A stretch of DNA of 64,000 nt. It comes from 20CM-2-55-15 sp963738025 (GTDB lineage Bacteria; Acidobacteriota; Terriglobia; 20CM-2-55-15). Below the pieces are notes generated by a model, which saw only the letters and a list, made by a program, of their open reading frames with translations, made no database searches and was not told where the DNA came from. The stretch covers positions 682,001-746,000 of the forward strand of contig CAVTWA010000011.1 in assembly GCA_963738025.1 (NCBI GenBank). Direction: 5' to 3'. Positions 9,463 to 18,298 of the stretch are shown piece after piece. The position numbers were made by a program, and so were the translations under genes. Position 1 is the stretch's first letter, and every line of letters starts with the position of its first letter.

Positions 9463-9802
9463 CACGAAAAAGAGATTAGCCACAAAAAGGCACAAAAAGC
9501 GCAGCGCGGCTGCGCCGCAACCAAACAGCGGAAGGACGTGTGCGGGGTGCCCAAATGTCTTGATGTGAATGTGAGAGAGTCCAATCCCCGCCTAAGTCAA
9601 GTTAGGCGGGGACTTATCCGACTTCTATGCCGTGCCGAACAATCAATTCTATAAACAGGGAAGGGGTTGTCGTCTTCTTCCAAAAAACTGGTTAAAAAAA
9701 CTAAAACTTACAGCCTTGTTACACAAAAAGCACAAAGGGAAACGAAATGATTGTCTTTCCCTTTGTGCCTTTTGTGCCCTTTTGTGGCTAATCTTTCTCT
9801 TT
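9463..9802. repeat. inverted repeat of the (CC)ACAAAAGGCACAAAAAGC family
   Basis: The left arm (about 9463-9505) and right arm (about 9758-9802) are inverted copies of agattagccacaaaaaggc-type sequence. A second, inner pair (about 9722-9746 and 9756-9778) repeats cacaaa...aaaggg. Related arms occur at 14467, 17198-17257 and 59632-59670. Here the element separates the 3' ends of the convergent Uma2 and receptor genes. Confidence 0.75.
9531..9640. mobile_element. short deletion derivative of the 13.4-14.4 kb mobile element
   Basis: 9531-9597 matches 13379-13445 (shared tgatgtgaatgtgag and agtccaatccccgcctaagt). 9598-9640 matches 14133-14180 (taggcggggact, then cttctatgcc against tttctatgcc). 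The locus is therefore the left end joined to an internal right part, with the transposase section missing, like a MITE. Together with the longer copy it brackets the receptor gene. Confidence 0.6.
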
Positions 9803-12800
9803 AGAAATACAGCTTCCCTGCCAGCTGGATGATTCTGGGGCTGCCAGGCTGGCCTGCGGCGCGAACTGCGGTGAGCGCGCCGAAATTATTCGGGTTCGCC
9901 ACACTTGCCGCGTTCACCAGGGCGTGTGTGGTTGGATCGAACTGAGCGGTGGTATTCAACGTCGTCCAATTCGTGTGATTGAACACATTGTACGCTTCGA
10001 GACGAAGCTGAATATAGCGCTGCGACTTCTCGCTATATTGGATCTTTCGGAAGAGCGACATATCCCAGTTGTTCAGGCCGGGACCGCGAAGGTTGTTGAT
10101 ACTAGAGTCATTTCCGATGCTTCCTACGGGTGCAGGCGCGACACAGCTGGTATCAAAGTACGCAAGGATCGTCCGGTCGCCCCTCGATTTGTTCGGATTG
10201 CACGTCAGAACGACACGGGGTGCAAAGTCTTCACTCCCGGTGATCAAACGGTTCAAGGCAGCGCCCGAAGCATTCGTTAACGTGTAATTCAACGTCATCG
10301 GAGCGCCTACGCTGAAGCTGCCGAGACCCGAGAACTGCCAGCCGCTGAAGACTTGCCGCCCAATCCGGTTGTCTAAGAAGGATCCCGGCCGCGCGGCGCT
10401 CGGGATGTCATAGATATAGTTGACCGTGAAACCCTGAGCCCGATCGAGTGCGAGCGGCCCATAGTTGACTCCGCGGGTATTGGTCAAATGGGCGTCGGTT
10501 GTGCCCAACGCTTTCGACCACGTATAGCTGCCACCGAGTTGCAGGCCGCTGCCGGCGCGGCGATTGACGGAAATCTGGAGAGCGTTGTAATTACTCGAAG
10601 CTCCAAAGTCGTAGGTGGCTTGAGCCGATTGTCCCACGGTAACGCGGCCGCCGGCATAACCGGGATAGGGCCGGTACAGATTTCCCAACAGAGCGGCCGA
10701 GCCGTCAAGCTTTCCGGCATTTGGTGATGTCGGGTCCTGGTTCTCAGGCAGCCATGCACTGCCGTAGGGTAAGGCGTTGAACGGAGCGAACTCGGTCAAA
10801 TGCCTCGACTGTGTGCCCACGTATGACACGTCCAGCAAGACGCGCAGCGGCAATTCACGTTGCAGACCTGCGTTGAAGTTGTAAGTCGTCGGCACATGAC
10901 CATCTTTTGCGATCTGCGTAATCTGCAAAGGGAACAAAGCGCCTGATGAGTTGCCGAGGTCCGACAGCTTTCCATAAAAAATCTGCGACAGCTGCACGTC
11001 CGGCGGATTCGTCAGGAAGTTCGTGGTGTAACCAACCGCAGACGTAGCGATTCGCTCAAAGAAGACTCCGCCTCCGGCCCTGAACACGGTTTTCTCACGA
11101 ATGGAATACGCCAGGCCTAAACGCGGCCCCCATTGGACGCCACGGTTATCGATGAGTCCTCGAGGCGTGCCGTTTTTACCCGCATGAACAATGCCGTCGG
11201 CAGTATCACCGACACCTGGGACGATAGCGCCTACCAGTAAGAAAGGCGCTGTAGCGCCCGTAATCGGATTGCGCGCCACTCTCTGACCGTTAACGAGAGC
11301 CGGCTGATAGAGAGTCACCTTTTTCGCCGGATCGTAAGCAGCCGGGTCGAAGTTCGTGAACAGGTTGTTTTTCTCGTATAACGGTGGCACAAAGTTGCCG
11401 CGCAGTCCGTAGTTCACTGTTAAGTTGCGTCTGGCCTTCCAGGTATCCTGAAGGTAGAACTCGACGTTCCAATACGGAGCATCTTCGATCAGCGTCTTAC
11501 TGAACTGCTGGTAATTCGTGAAGTTCCCGAGCAGCGCATTGGAGAACGCCCAATTCGTGTCGCCGGGATTCAATGGATCCCGGTCAAAGAGGATCGTGGA
11601 ATTGTAGGGCCGGAATGGACTTTCATGCTTAATTGCATATTCGACGAAGCCGCCAAACTTCAAAGTGTGCGTTGAAAGCACTTTGCTGACGTTATCCGTC
11701 ACGTTCGTGATCGGATTTGCGTTGTAATACGGCAATCCGGCGAAGGTCGTCAGCTGTGCGGAATTCGGCACACTGCCAAAACCGAAATTCGGAATGAGCC
11801 CGCTCGGATCCGCGTCTGGGTAAAGCAGCGGAATTGTGATTTTCGCATTCGATCTGTAATACAGGCTGTCCTTCGGAGGCGCATCGCCTGGAATACCGTT
11901 CTTTGCCTTTCCAAACTGGAACTCATTTGTGGTTGTCGGATTGATGATCGTGCTCAGATTCGCACTGATGGACCAGCCAAACGTGGGGGCATACAGTGGA
12001 TTCAAAGCAAGGGCATTGGCCGAATCGGCGCGCCCGTACGGGTTGTTCTGCGTCTGCTTGCTGTCGATCACGCGGACATATGCTCTCCACTTGGAATTGA
12101 TGTTGTAATCCACCCGGTACAACTGGTCGAACGAAGGCAGCTCCGATGCCACCTGCGATTCATAGTTGTAACTTAGCTGTCCCGTGACGTTGGGCAGAGG
12201 CAACCAATTTAAAACCTGCGGTCCATAAGGGCTGAACCGATCCGGCGTGATCTTGTTTCCTTGAAACGGCTGACCCGTGAGGGGATCTTTGATGATTACC
12301 GGAATTCCCGCGCCGTCTTTTGTCTGCGAGAAATCACCCGCTCGCTCGGCCAGAGTTGGAACCGTAATGCGGCGAGGCGCAGGAGGTGTCTTCGAGCGGC
12401 CCCATTCGTGGGAAAAGAAGAAAAACACTTTGTCTTTTGCGACAGGACCGCCCAGGTCGTAGCCGGTTGTCAGGAATCGATAGACCTGCCGTGGCGTCCC
12501 CTGACGATTGTTGGTGAATGAATTAGCATTCCAGCCTTCGTGGCGCTTGAACCAATAACCGCCGCCGTGAAATTCGGACGTTCCGCTCTTGCTGGCGACC
12601 TGTACCTGTGCGCCCGAGTTCCGGCCGAATTCCGCGCTCTGGCTGGTTGTCGACACTTTGAATTCCGCGATCGCATCCATGCTGATGCGATAGGCAAACT
12701 GCTGATTCACCCCGGAATCCGTAACAGTCTGACCATCGACCGTAAAATTGTTCTGATTCGCCCGCTGTCCGTTAAACGTTGTTGAACCGGACACGGCGTC

Positions 12801-13316
12801 CGCAGGAGCGCCCGGAACCGTCTTCAAAAGACGAGTGAAATCGCGGCCATTCAGCGCGATGTCCAGAATCTGTCTTCCCGTCACCACACCGGAGCGTTCC
12901 GCAGAAACGGTTTCAAGTTGTACGGCCGCCGCCTCGACGGTCACGGATTCGCCTTGCGCTCCAACTTCCAGGACGATCGCCGGCAGCCCCATCTTATCGT
13001 TGACGAAAAGTTTGTTGTCCGTTGTCTTATAGGTTTTGAATCCCGGCAATTCGACCGTCAGGGTATAGGTCGCAGCCGGAAGGGCGCTGAACAGATAAAC
13101 GCCCGCTTCGTTTGTAATTGTTGTTCTCGCCGCTTGACCTTGTTCCTGGTTTATCAATGACACTTGCGCACCAGGAATCACTGCTCCTGAGGCATCCTGC
13201 ACAACTCCAGTGATCGATCCCGAGGTGTTCTGTGCGAGCAGCGGAACACTCAGGGCTAACACGCTACCGACTAATAGAGACACAAACGCGCCAAATCCTC
13301 TCATTTTGGGGAACAT
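9801..13316 (-). CDS. TonB-dependent receptor, carboxypeptidase-regulatory-like N-terminus (Oar-like)
   Basis: 1,171 residues, complete. It starts at ATG 13316 after AAGGAGG with 6-7 base spacing. A signal peptide (residues 1-29, ending PLLAQ) leads to a regulatory Ig fold (30-115; GSITGVVQDASG, AGVYLFSALPAATYTL), a plug domain (NGRDFTRLLKTVPGAP, FNGQRANQNNFTVDG) and a long barrel that ends in an aromatic C-terminal residue (LAGKLYF), as expected for outer-membrane insertion. It is paralogous to the partial receptor at 1-2898. It stands alone, flanked on both sides by mobile-repeat pieces, so it may have been acquired or moved. The ligand is unknown. Confidence 0.93.
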   Translation of the reverse strand: MFPKMRGFGAFVSLLVGSVLALSVPLLAQNTSGSITGVVQDASGAVIPGAQVSLINQEQGQAARTTITNEAGVYLFSALPAATYTLTVELPGFKTYKTTDNKLFVNDKMGLPAIVLEVGAQGESVTVEAAAVQLETVSAERSGVVTGRQILDIALNGRDFTRLLKTVPGAPADAVSGSTTFNGQRANQNNFTVDGQTVTDSGVNQQFAYRISMDAIAEFKVSTTSQSAEFGRNSGAQVQVASKSGTSEFHGGGYWFKRHEGWNANSFTNNRQGTPRQVYRFLTTGYDLGGPVAKDKVFFFFSHEWGRSKTPPAPRRITVPTLAERAGDFSQTKDGAGIPVIIKDPLTGQPFQGNKITPDRFSPYGPQVLNWLPLPNVTGQLSYNYESQVASELPSFDQLYRVDYNINSKWRAYVRVIDSKQTQNNPYGRADSANALALNPLYAPTFGWSISANLSTIINPTTTNEFQFGKAKNGIPGDAPPKDSLYYRSNAKITIPLLYPDADPSGLIPNFGFGSVPNSAQLTTFAGLPYYNANPITNVTDNVSKVLSTHTLKFGGFVEYAIKHESPFRPYNSTILFDRDPLNPGDTNWAFSNALLGNFTNYQQFSKTLIEDAPYWNVEFYLQDTWKARRNLTVNYGLRGNFVPPLYEKNNLFTNFDPAAYDPAKKVTLYQPALVNGQRVARNPITGATAPFLLVGAIVPGVGDTADGIVHAGKNGTPRGLIDNRGVQWGPRLGLAYSIREKTVFRAGGGVFFERIATSAVGYTTNFLTNPPDVQLSQIFYGKLSDLGNSSGALFPLQITQIAKDGHVPTTYNFNAGLQRELPLRVLLDVSYVGTQSRHLTEFAPFNALPYGSAWLPENQDPTSPNAGKLDGSAALLGNLYRPYPGYAGGRVTVGQSAQATYDFGASSNYNALQISVNRRAGSGLQLGGSYTWSKALGTTDAHLTNTRGVNYGPLALDRAQGFTVNYIYDIPSAARPGSFLDNRIGRQVFSGWQFSGLGSFSVGAPMTLNYTLTNASGAALNRLITGSEDFAPRVVLTCNPNKSRGDRTILAYFDTSCVAPAPVGSIGNDSSINNLRGPGLNNWDMSLFRKIQYSEKSQRYIQLRLEAYNVFNHTNWTTLNTTAQFDPTTHALVNAASVANPNNFGALTAVRAAGQPGSPRIIQLAGKLYF

Positions 13317-13432
13317 TCGGTTGCCTCCTTATTTGTTGCGCGTAGTTTATACGGACCGAATGTGGCGTGCAAATTAGAGGAAGGACGTTGCGTACGGCCA
13401 AATATTTTGATGTGAATGTGAGGGAGTCCAAT

Positions 13433-13453
13433 CCCCGCCTAAGTTAGGCGGGG
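13433..13453. repeat. CCCCGCCTAA-N-TTAGGCGGGG palindrome family (representative copy)
   Basis: A 21 bp palindrome found in at least seven places with small changes: 9586-9611, 13433-13453, 14327-14348, 40714-40738, 50434-50456, 55256-55276 and 63935-63955. The copies lie between genes or inside mobile pieces. Some share longer flanks. Confidence 0.9.
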
Positions 13454-13647
13454 TGCCGCGCAGCGGCGGGCGGTCTGTTCAACGTCCGCGCGAAGCGCGC
13501 TCCTTATAAACATTCGCGAAGCGCACCGATTAGAAAAAGGAGCGCTTCGCGGAAATCCATAAGGAGCGCGCTGCGCGCGAACTTTGAACAGACCGCCCCG
13601 CCTTCGCTGCGCGAAGGATCCCCGCCTATATCGAAGTCGCTTACCGT

Positions 13648-14337
13648 ATGTTTGAGCGTTGGCGTCAGGAGAATTTCTTTAAGTACATGCGCGAAGAGTT
13701 CCTTCTGGATGCCCTTGTCGATTACCGCATCGAGGCCGAAGATCCCACCCGCACTGTTCTTAATCCGGCACGCCGCACTCTGGACAAACAAATCCGCGAT
13801 GCCCGCACCGATCTTGCCCAAATCGAGCGCGGCTACGGCGCCGCTGCCGCCGACAACGTGGAGCAACGCCGCCCCACCATGCGCGGCTTCAAAATCGCTC
13901 ATGCCAAGATCGGCAAAACCCTCCAAAAAGCGCGCGCCCGTCTCACCAAGCTTTTAGACCAGCGACGTCATCTTCCCAAGCGCGTCGAAATCCGAGACCT
14001 CAGCCAAGGCTCTGTGGTCAAACTCTCCACCGAGCGCAAACACCTGACCGATCTCATCAAGATGGTTGCCTACCAGGCGGAAAGCGACCTGTTGGCCTCG
14101 CTGCGCCCTCACTACAAACGGGTGGACCAGAACTTAGGCGGGGACTTTCCCGATTTCTATGCCCTGGCGAAAAATCAACTCGGAGCAACAGGGTTTGTGG
14201 TTTTTAAAACGCCCAACTTTGGCCCCAACGGCCCGAGAGATGGGCGTTTCGAATGTATAGGCATTTCGGGGACACTACACTGGTTTGTCGAAGTTGATTT
14301 CTCGGCAGGATGTCGAAATGGGGAAGTCCCCGCCTGA
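13648..14337 (+). pseudogene. transposase fragment (C-terminal part)
   Basis: Coding homology starts before the ATG at 13648 (AYIEVAYR is in frame) and reads RMFERWRQENFFKYM, then LLDALVDYRIEAEDP, NPARRTLDKQIRDAR and a basic helical region. I recognise this as the end of a DDE-type transposase whose catalytic region lies N-terminal and is absent. After about residue 165 the frame runs into repeat-derived sequence (NLGGDFPDFYALAK...). It cannot be active alone. Family assignment within IS groups is uncertain. Confidence 0.65.
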
Positions 14338-14513
14338 GTCAGGCGGGGATCCTTCGCGCAGCGAAGGTGGGGCGGTCTGTTCAAAGTTCGCGCGCAGCGC
14401 GCTCCTTATGGATTTCCGCGAAGCGATCCTTGTTCTAATCAGTTGCGGCGTAGCCGCGCTAAGCTTTTTGTGCCTTTTTGTGGCTGATCTCTTCGCGGGA
14501 GTCCCGAGCTCTT

Positions 14514-14900
14514 CTACTCCGTCTTCGGATTCAGGAACTCATAACCGATCTGGGTGCCGGGGTAGTGCCAGGTCCGCAGCATCGCCGGGCTGCCTTCCGG
14601 CATTTCCTGGAATGTGAATGTCGGCTTTTCGGGAGCCTGCTGTACCACATCTTCCGCCGGCAAGAGCGTGGCGTAGACTTTGGTTTCCGAGCTGTTGAGG
14701 ATTTGCACAACTGGGGTTGTTGTACTGAGCCGTTTGATCACGTAGCTGCCGGCCGGAAGCACGACCTGACCTTGAATGGAGACGGGTTGATTGATGGCGA
14801 AACTCGTCTTCTGGTCCCAGTCGTCTGCCCTTGCTGCAGTTGCGGAAGCAAGCACGACAAACGCGAATAACGCTACAGGAATAAAGAGTTTGCGGATCAT
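14514..14900 (-). CDS. small secreted protein of unknown function
   Basis: 128 residues from ATG 14900, with a strong AGGAGG 8-9 bases upstream. A signal peptide (residues 1-25, ASATAARA) precedes DDWDQKTSFAINQPVSIQG, VLPAGSYVIKRL, VVQILN and VYATLLPAED. This pattern (DWNQKT..., PVEIPG..LPAGTYVFKL) belongs to an acidobacterial family of ~120-180 residue exported beta proteins that I remember only as hypothetical. No partner gene is adjacent. Confidence 0.8.
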   Translation of the reverse strand: MIRKLFIPVALFAFVVLASATAARADDWDQKTSFAINQPVSIQGQVVLPAGSYVIKRLSTTTPVVQILNSSETKVYATLLPAEDVVQQAPEKPTFTFQEMPEGSPAMLRTWHYPGTQIGYEFLNPKTE

Positions 14901-15022
14901 TTCTGAAAACCTCCTACAATCAGTTGTCGCCAGGTTTTGACGAATGAGATCGACCGATGGCTGCCGTAATTAACATCATTTAACGGAGCTCGATCAAAAC
15001 CCTTCGTGTACGAGGAACGTTA

Positions 15023-15898
15023 TTGCCGGAACTACCTGAAGTCGAAACCGTCCGGCTTGGCCTGCAGCCGGTGCTGGAGGGCCGCCGATTCACGCATGTG
15101 GAAACGCGGCGTGCCGATCTCCGGATTCCCTTTCCCAGCGAGTTTGTCCGGCGGCTGACCGGCAGGCGCGTCGAACGCCTTCGGCGGCGGGCAAAATATC
15201 TGCTCGCCGAACTCGATAGCGGCGACACGCTGGTGATTCATCTCGGGATGAGCGGGCGGATGTCCGTCTACGTGCACGGCAAGGATCGCAAACTCGGACA
15301 ATTCCACTACGAGCTCGCGCCATCCGACGTTGGACGCGGCAAGCATGATCATGTGATCTTTGAGACCGACGCCCCGGCACGCATTGTGTTCACCGATCAC
15401 CGCCGCTTCGGCTTGATGACGCTGGTCGAGACGGCAAAGCTCGAGACTCACCCCTTGTTCAAAGGACTCGGCGGCGAGCCACTCTCTGACGACTTCGATG
15501 CTTCCTATCTGAAACGCGCTTTGAAGCAGAAGAGAACGCCAATCAAATCGGCTCTGCTGGACCAGCGCATCATTGCCGGGCTGGGCAACATCTATGTATG
15601 CGAGTCGTTATGGCGCGCGCACATTTCACCCAGGAGACTTGCTGCGAAAGTGACGCGGGCGCAAAGCGAGCGGCTGGCGCCTGCAATCAAGGCCGTATTG
15701 CGCGAAGCGGTGAAGGCCGGCGGCTCGTCTCTGCGCGATCACAAACGCGTAGACGGCGAGCTCGGTTACTTTCAAAAGACCTTTGCGGTCTATGATCGCG
15801 CAACGGAACCCTGCCGGACACCGGACTGCTCCGGCGTCATCAAACGCATTGTGCAAAGCGGCCGCTCGACGTTTTATTGTCCGGTGTGTCAGAAGTAG
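15023..15898 (+). CDS. mutM: formamidopyrimidine-DNA glycosylase (Fpg/MutM)
   Basis: 291 residues from TTG 15023, after GAGG. The start is fixed because the enzyme uses the N-terminal proline exposed after Met removal: MPELPEVETVR contains the catalytic Pro2 and Glu3. Lys58 is in RRAKYLL. The helix-two-turn-helix follows (GLGNIYVCESLWRAHISP), then a zinc finger with four Cys (CRTPDC...YCPVC). It removes 8-oxoguanine and FaPy from DNA and nicks by beta/delta elimination. Length matches the family (270-290). Confidence 0.96.
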   Translation: MPELPEVETVRLGLQPVLEGRRFTHVETRRADLRIPFPSEFVRRLTGRRVERLRRRAKYLLAELDSGDTLVIHLGMSGRMSVYVHGKDRKLGQFHYELAPSDVGRGKHDHVIFETDAPARIVFTDHRRFGLMTLVETAKLETHPLFKGLGGEPLSDDFDASYLKRALKQKRTPIKSALLDQRIIAGLGNIYVCESLWRAHISPRRLAAKVTRAQSERLAPAIKAVLREAVKAGGSSLRDHKRVDGELGYFQKTFAVYDRATEPCRTPDCSGVIKRIVQSGRSTFYCPVCQK

Positions 15899-15911
15899 AA
15901 ACGGGAACGGA

Positions 15912-15984
15912 AATTCGGGGACGGTTGCCTGAATCACCTAAATTGCTGCGCAATTTAGGTGATTCAGGCAACCGTCCCCGAATT
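15912..15984. repeat. perfect 34-bp-arm palindrome
   Basis: Arms 15912-15945 and 15951-15984 are exact reverse complements around the 5-base loop ctgcg. It lies 13 bases after mutM and would fold into a strong RNA hairpin. It has no T-run, so it is not a classical terminator. The arm sequence (aattcggggacggttgcctg...) is not seen elsewhere in the window. Confidence 0.93.
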
Positions 15985-16059
15985 CCTTTTTGTCTTGTGC
16001 TTCTTGTGTTCCAGAATCCCTTTGTCTATATTCATTTCACTTTCTACGGAGGTCAGGCA

Positions 16060-16983
16060 ATGAGTGAATTGAGCAGACGAGGTTTCATTGGGACGGCGTT
16101 GGCTGGGTCGGCGGTTCCCGCATTGAGCGCGGCCGGGCTGCAGGTTCCGGAAGAGGCGCAGAGCAAAGTCACTGTCGAAAGCAACGTCGTCTACGGCAAG
16201 GCCGGCGAAATGGAACTGAAGCTCGATATCTATCGGCCTCCCGCCGGAGTGTCCCCGAAGCGGATGGCGACAATTCATTTTCATGGCGGAGGTTTCACAG
16301 GCGGCAACAAAGAGTCCCTTTCGGAACGGGTCAAGCCATTCGCCGCGCGAGGCTATGTGGCCATTGCCGCACAGTATCGTCTGGCCGGACAGGCAGGCTA
16401 TCCGGCGCTGATCCACGACGCCAAGGCCTCGATCCGATGGGTCCGTGCGAACGCCAAGACTCTTGGAATCGATCCGCAACGCATCGGTGTGGTGGGCTAC
16501 TCGGCCGGCGGTTACCATGCACTTTTCACTGCAGGCACCTGTGATCGGCCGGAGTTTGAAGGCAACGTCGGCACTCCCGGAGTCAGCACGAAAGTTGCAG
16601 TCTGTCTCGCGTACTACCCGGCGACGAATATCCCCGCCAGCATGTTGCCGCCGGGCAACGATGCCGCCGCACAAAAAGCAGCCAACGCGACAACTTATAT
16701 TGCCGCAGGCTTCCCTCCAATCGCGATTTTCCACGGTATGAAAGACGTTACGATCCCGATCGAGAGCAGCAAACGTCTCGTTCAACAGTTACAGGACGTG
16801 AAGGTTCCCGTCGAATTTCACGCATTTGAAGGCGTCCCCCACGCGTTCGACAGTAATCCGGAATTTGCAGTGCTGTCCGCCCAGCTGGCGGATTTTTTCA
16901 TCGATCGGAACGTCCTGAATCCGCGAACGTATCCTCCGTTCGGCGCTGGAGGCGCCAGAGGGCCTCGCGGCGGCAGAGACTGA
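16060..16983 (+). CDS. exported alpha/beta hydrolase (acetyl-esterase/BD-FAE-like)
   Basis: 307 residues from ATG 16060, 6-7 bases after GGAGG. The N-terminus SRRGFIGTALAGSAV is a Tat-type signal. The fold markers are the oxyanion motif FHGGGFTGG, the nucleophile elbow VGYSAGGY (Ser), the acid in GMKDVTIPI and the His in GVPHAFDS. This order is typical of carboxylesterases and xylan acetylesterase-like enzymes acting in the periplasm. The substrate is not determinable. The C-terminus is Gly/Arg-rich (GGARGPRGGRD). A tiny peptide gene follows 105 bp later. Confidence 0.88.
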   Translation: MSELSRRGFIGTALAGSAVPALSAAGLQVPEEAQSKVTVESNVVYGKAGEMELKLDIYRPPAGVSPKRMATIHFHGGGFTGGNKESLSERVKPFAARGYVAIAAQYRLAGQAGYPALIHDAKASIRWVRANAKTLGIDPQRIGVVGYSAGGYHALFTAGTCDRPEFEGNVGTPGVSTKVAVCLAYYPATNIPASMLPPGNDAAAQKAANATTYIAAGFPPIAIFHGMKDVTIPIESSKRLVQQLQDVKVPVEFHAFEGVPHAFDSNPEFAVLSAQLADFFIDRNVLNPRTYPPFGAGGARGPRGGRD

Positions 16984-17088
16984 AACGCCTGCTAAAAAAA
17001 CTTTCAGCCACCATACTTTCCCGGTTCTCGGGGATCACTTTATGCAGAGAAAGAGAAAAAGTGCTCGCGAGTACTGGAAAGGACAAGT

Positions 17089-17190
17089 ATGAGTACCGAA
17101 CGGATGAATCAGGAAAACGAGATCGCGCTGGAAGTTGAAGAACTCGAAGCCAAAATCGTTCCATCTTCCTCTGCGGGTTTCCTCGATTAA
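17089..17190 (+). CDS. 33-residue peptide, possible RiPP precursor-like or orphan peptide
   Basis: ATG 17089 follows AAAGGA with 5 base spacing and ends at TAA 17188-17190. The sequence is strongly acidic with an amphipathic ELEVEELEAKI-like run, then PSSSAGFLD at the C-terminus. A leader-like acidic helix followed by a short Ser/Gly tail is reminiscent of precursor peptides. No modifying enzyme is next to it, so this is only a suggestion. An inverted repeat that could end transcription begins 7 bases after the stop. Confidence 0.5.
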   Translation: MSTERMNQENEIALEVEELEAKIVPSSSAGFLD

Positions 17191-17197
17191 CCCGGAG

Positions 17198-17257
17198 AGG
17201 CACCACAAAAGGCACGATAAACCAAGGAAGGCCCGTTCCCGTGCCTTTTGTGGCCTT
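17198..17257. repeat. inverted repeat (aggcaccacaaaaggcacg arms)
   Basis: The left arm 17198-17216 and right arm 17240-17257 are near-perfect reverse complements around a ~23 base loop. It belongs to the cacaaaaggcac family. It sits between the convergent 33-residue peptide gene and the BON gene and could act as a two-way terminator. Confidence 0.8.
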
Positions 17258-17267
17258 TCTAGTCGGG

Positions 17268-17735
17268 CTAGGCCGCGCTATCGCGTGTAACACGCAGCTT
17301 ATTCTGGATTTCCTTCACTCCGGTCACTTCTTCGATCACATCTTCCGTCATGTATTTCATGCGCTTGTCGAAGATCTCGCCGGTGAGCGTCACGTGGCCG
17401 TCCTTGACCTGGACATCCACCCGGCTCGCGTCGATCAGAGGGTGGTTCATCAGGCGTTCGCAGGCATCATCGCGAATCCACTCATCCGACCGTTTGTAAC
17501 CTTTTGGTCCTTTTCCACTATGCGAGCCATGGTGCTTTTCCAATAGCGGGTTTTCGTACATTCCAGTGACGCTGTAAAATTCCGCTCCGCTGCCATACAT
17601 GGCGGAACTGAATACTCCGCCGTGATAGGGGCTGCCAGCGACTGTCCCATAACCCTCGTCGGGGTCTCGCTGGTTGGAGCGGACGGTATCCATCCATCGC
17701 TCCCAATGCTCGCGATCCCAATCTTCTCTGGACAT
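17268..17735 (-). CDS. BON-domain protein
   Basis: 155 residues from ATG 17735, 9 bases after AAGGAG; an upstream ATG at 17744 abuts the ribosome site and is less likely. The first ~80 residues are polar and unstructured (DREHWERWMDTVRSNQRD, repeated Gly/Tyr). The last ~70 form a BON domain: DDACERLMNHPLIDASRVDVQ, then DGHVTLTGEI and GVKEIQNKLRV. BON domains bind lipid surfaces or partners in envelope-stress proteins. With no signal peptide, this one looks cytoplasmic. Confidence 0.85.
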   Translation of the reverse strand: MSREDWDREHWERWMDTVRSNQRDPDEGYGTVAGSPYHGGVFSSAMYGSGAEFYSVTGMYENPLLEKHHGSHSGKGPKGYKRSDEWIRDDACERLMNHPLIDASRVDVQVKDGHVTLTGEIFDKRMKYMTEDVIEEVTGVKEIQNKLRVTRDSAA

Positions 17736-17833
17736 GGCGTACATCTCCTTTGTAAGTATTAGGTGCAATCGGCACGCCAAAGAAGGCTGCCCAACTGAAT
17801 TACACCGTAAATTGCAGATCTAAGGAGAACATT

Positions 17834-18241
17834 ATGTTAAAGGGCTTCAGGCAATTCCTGCTTCGCGGCAACGTTCTGGACCTCGCCGTAGCTGTGGTCA
17901 TGGGCGCGGCATTCGGGGCCGTCGTCACCGCACTTGTGAAAGATCTGATCACACCGCTGATCGCAGCCATTGCGGGTAAGCCCGACTTTTCGGCAATCGC
18001 CTTTGAAATTCATGGCAGCAAATTTCTGATCGGCGATTTCATCAACGCACTCTTGTCATTCGTGCTCATTGCCGCCGCAGTCTATGTTTTCGTCGTGCTT
18101 CCGGTGAACGCCTTTATGGCAAGGATGCGACGCGGCGAAGCACCGCCCGATCCCACAACAAAGAAATGTCCCGAGTGCCTCAGCGAAGTCCCCATCGCCG
18201 CACGGCGCTGCGCCTTCTGCACGTCGCCGGTCGGCGTTTGA
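17834..18241 (+). CDS. mscL: large-conductance mechanosensitive channel MscL
   Basis: 135 residues from ATG 17834 after AAGGAG. It shows the amphipathic N-terminus KGFRQFLLRGNVLDLAVAVV, TM1 through MGAAFGAVVTALVKDLITPL, a short periplasmic loop and TM2 (LLSFVLIAAAVYVFVVLPV). The C-terminal cytoplasmic helix is replaced by a zinc-ribbon-like tail with two CxxC pairs (CPEC, CAFC), a variant seen in several soil phyla. It opens under membrane tension to release solutes on hypo-osmotic shock. Confidence 0.95.
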   Translation: MLKGFRQFLLRGNVLDLAVAVVMGAAFGAVVTALVKDLITPLIAAIAGKPDFSAIAFEIHGSKFLIGDFINALLSFVLIAAAVYVFVVLPVNAFMARMRRGEAPPDPTTKKCPECLSEVPIAARRCAFCTSPVGV

Positions 18242-18244
18242 TAA

Positions 18245-18290
18245 GCCCCGGGTTGAACGCATTTAACGGATTCAATCCGTTCAACGAACA
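18245..18290. terminator. hairpin between convergent mscL and glsA
   Basis: AACGGATT (18265-18272) pairs with AATCCGTT (18274-18281). The surrounding taagccccgggttgaacgca-type sequence is a worn copy of the gccacggattgaacggattt repeat. It lies between two gene ends and probably stops transcripts from both sides. Confidence 0.5.
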
Positions 18291-18298
18291 TCTTCGAT

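Larger units (their letters stand above)
13379..14441. mobile_element. degenerate insertion element with ~100-bp terminal inverted repeats
   Basis: Arms 13527-13627 and 14341-14441 are inverted copies: 84 bases (13544-13627 against 14341-14424) differ at about one position, and the outer part is diverged. They enclose a transposase C-terminal fragment (13648-14337). The arms themselves contain nested hairpins (gcgcgctgcgcgcgaa, ccttcgctgcgcgaagg). The 5' part of the transposase has been replaced by repeat DNA. The outer left flank 13379-13445 recurs at 9531. Confidence 0.7.

Noticed and set aside
15912..15984. Rho-independent terminator of mutM
   Set aside because: The stem is far longer than usual and no T-run follows. 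It fits a dispersed palindrome better, although it may still stop transcription.
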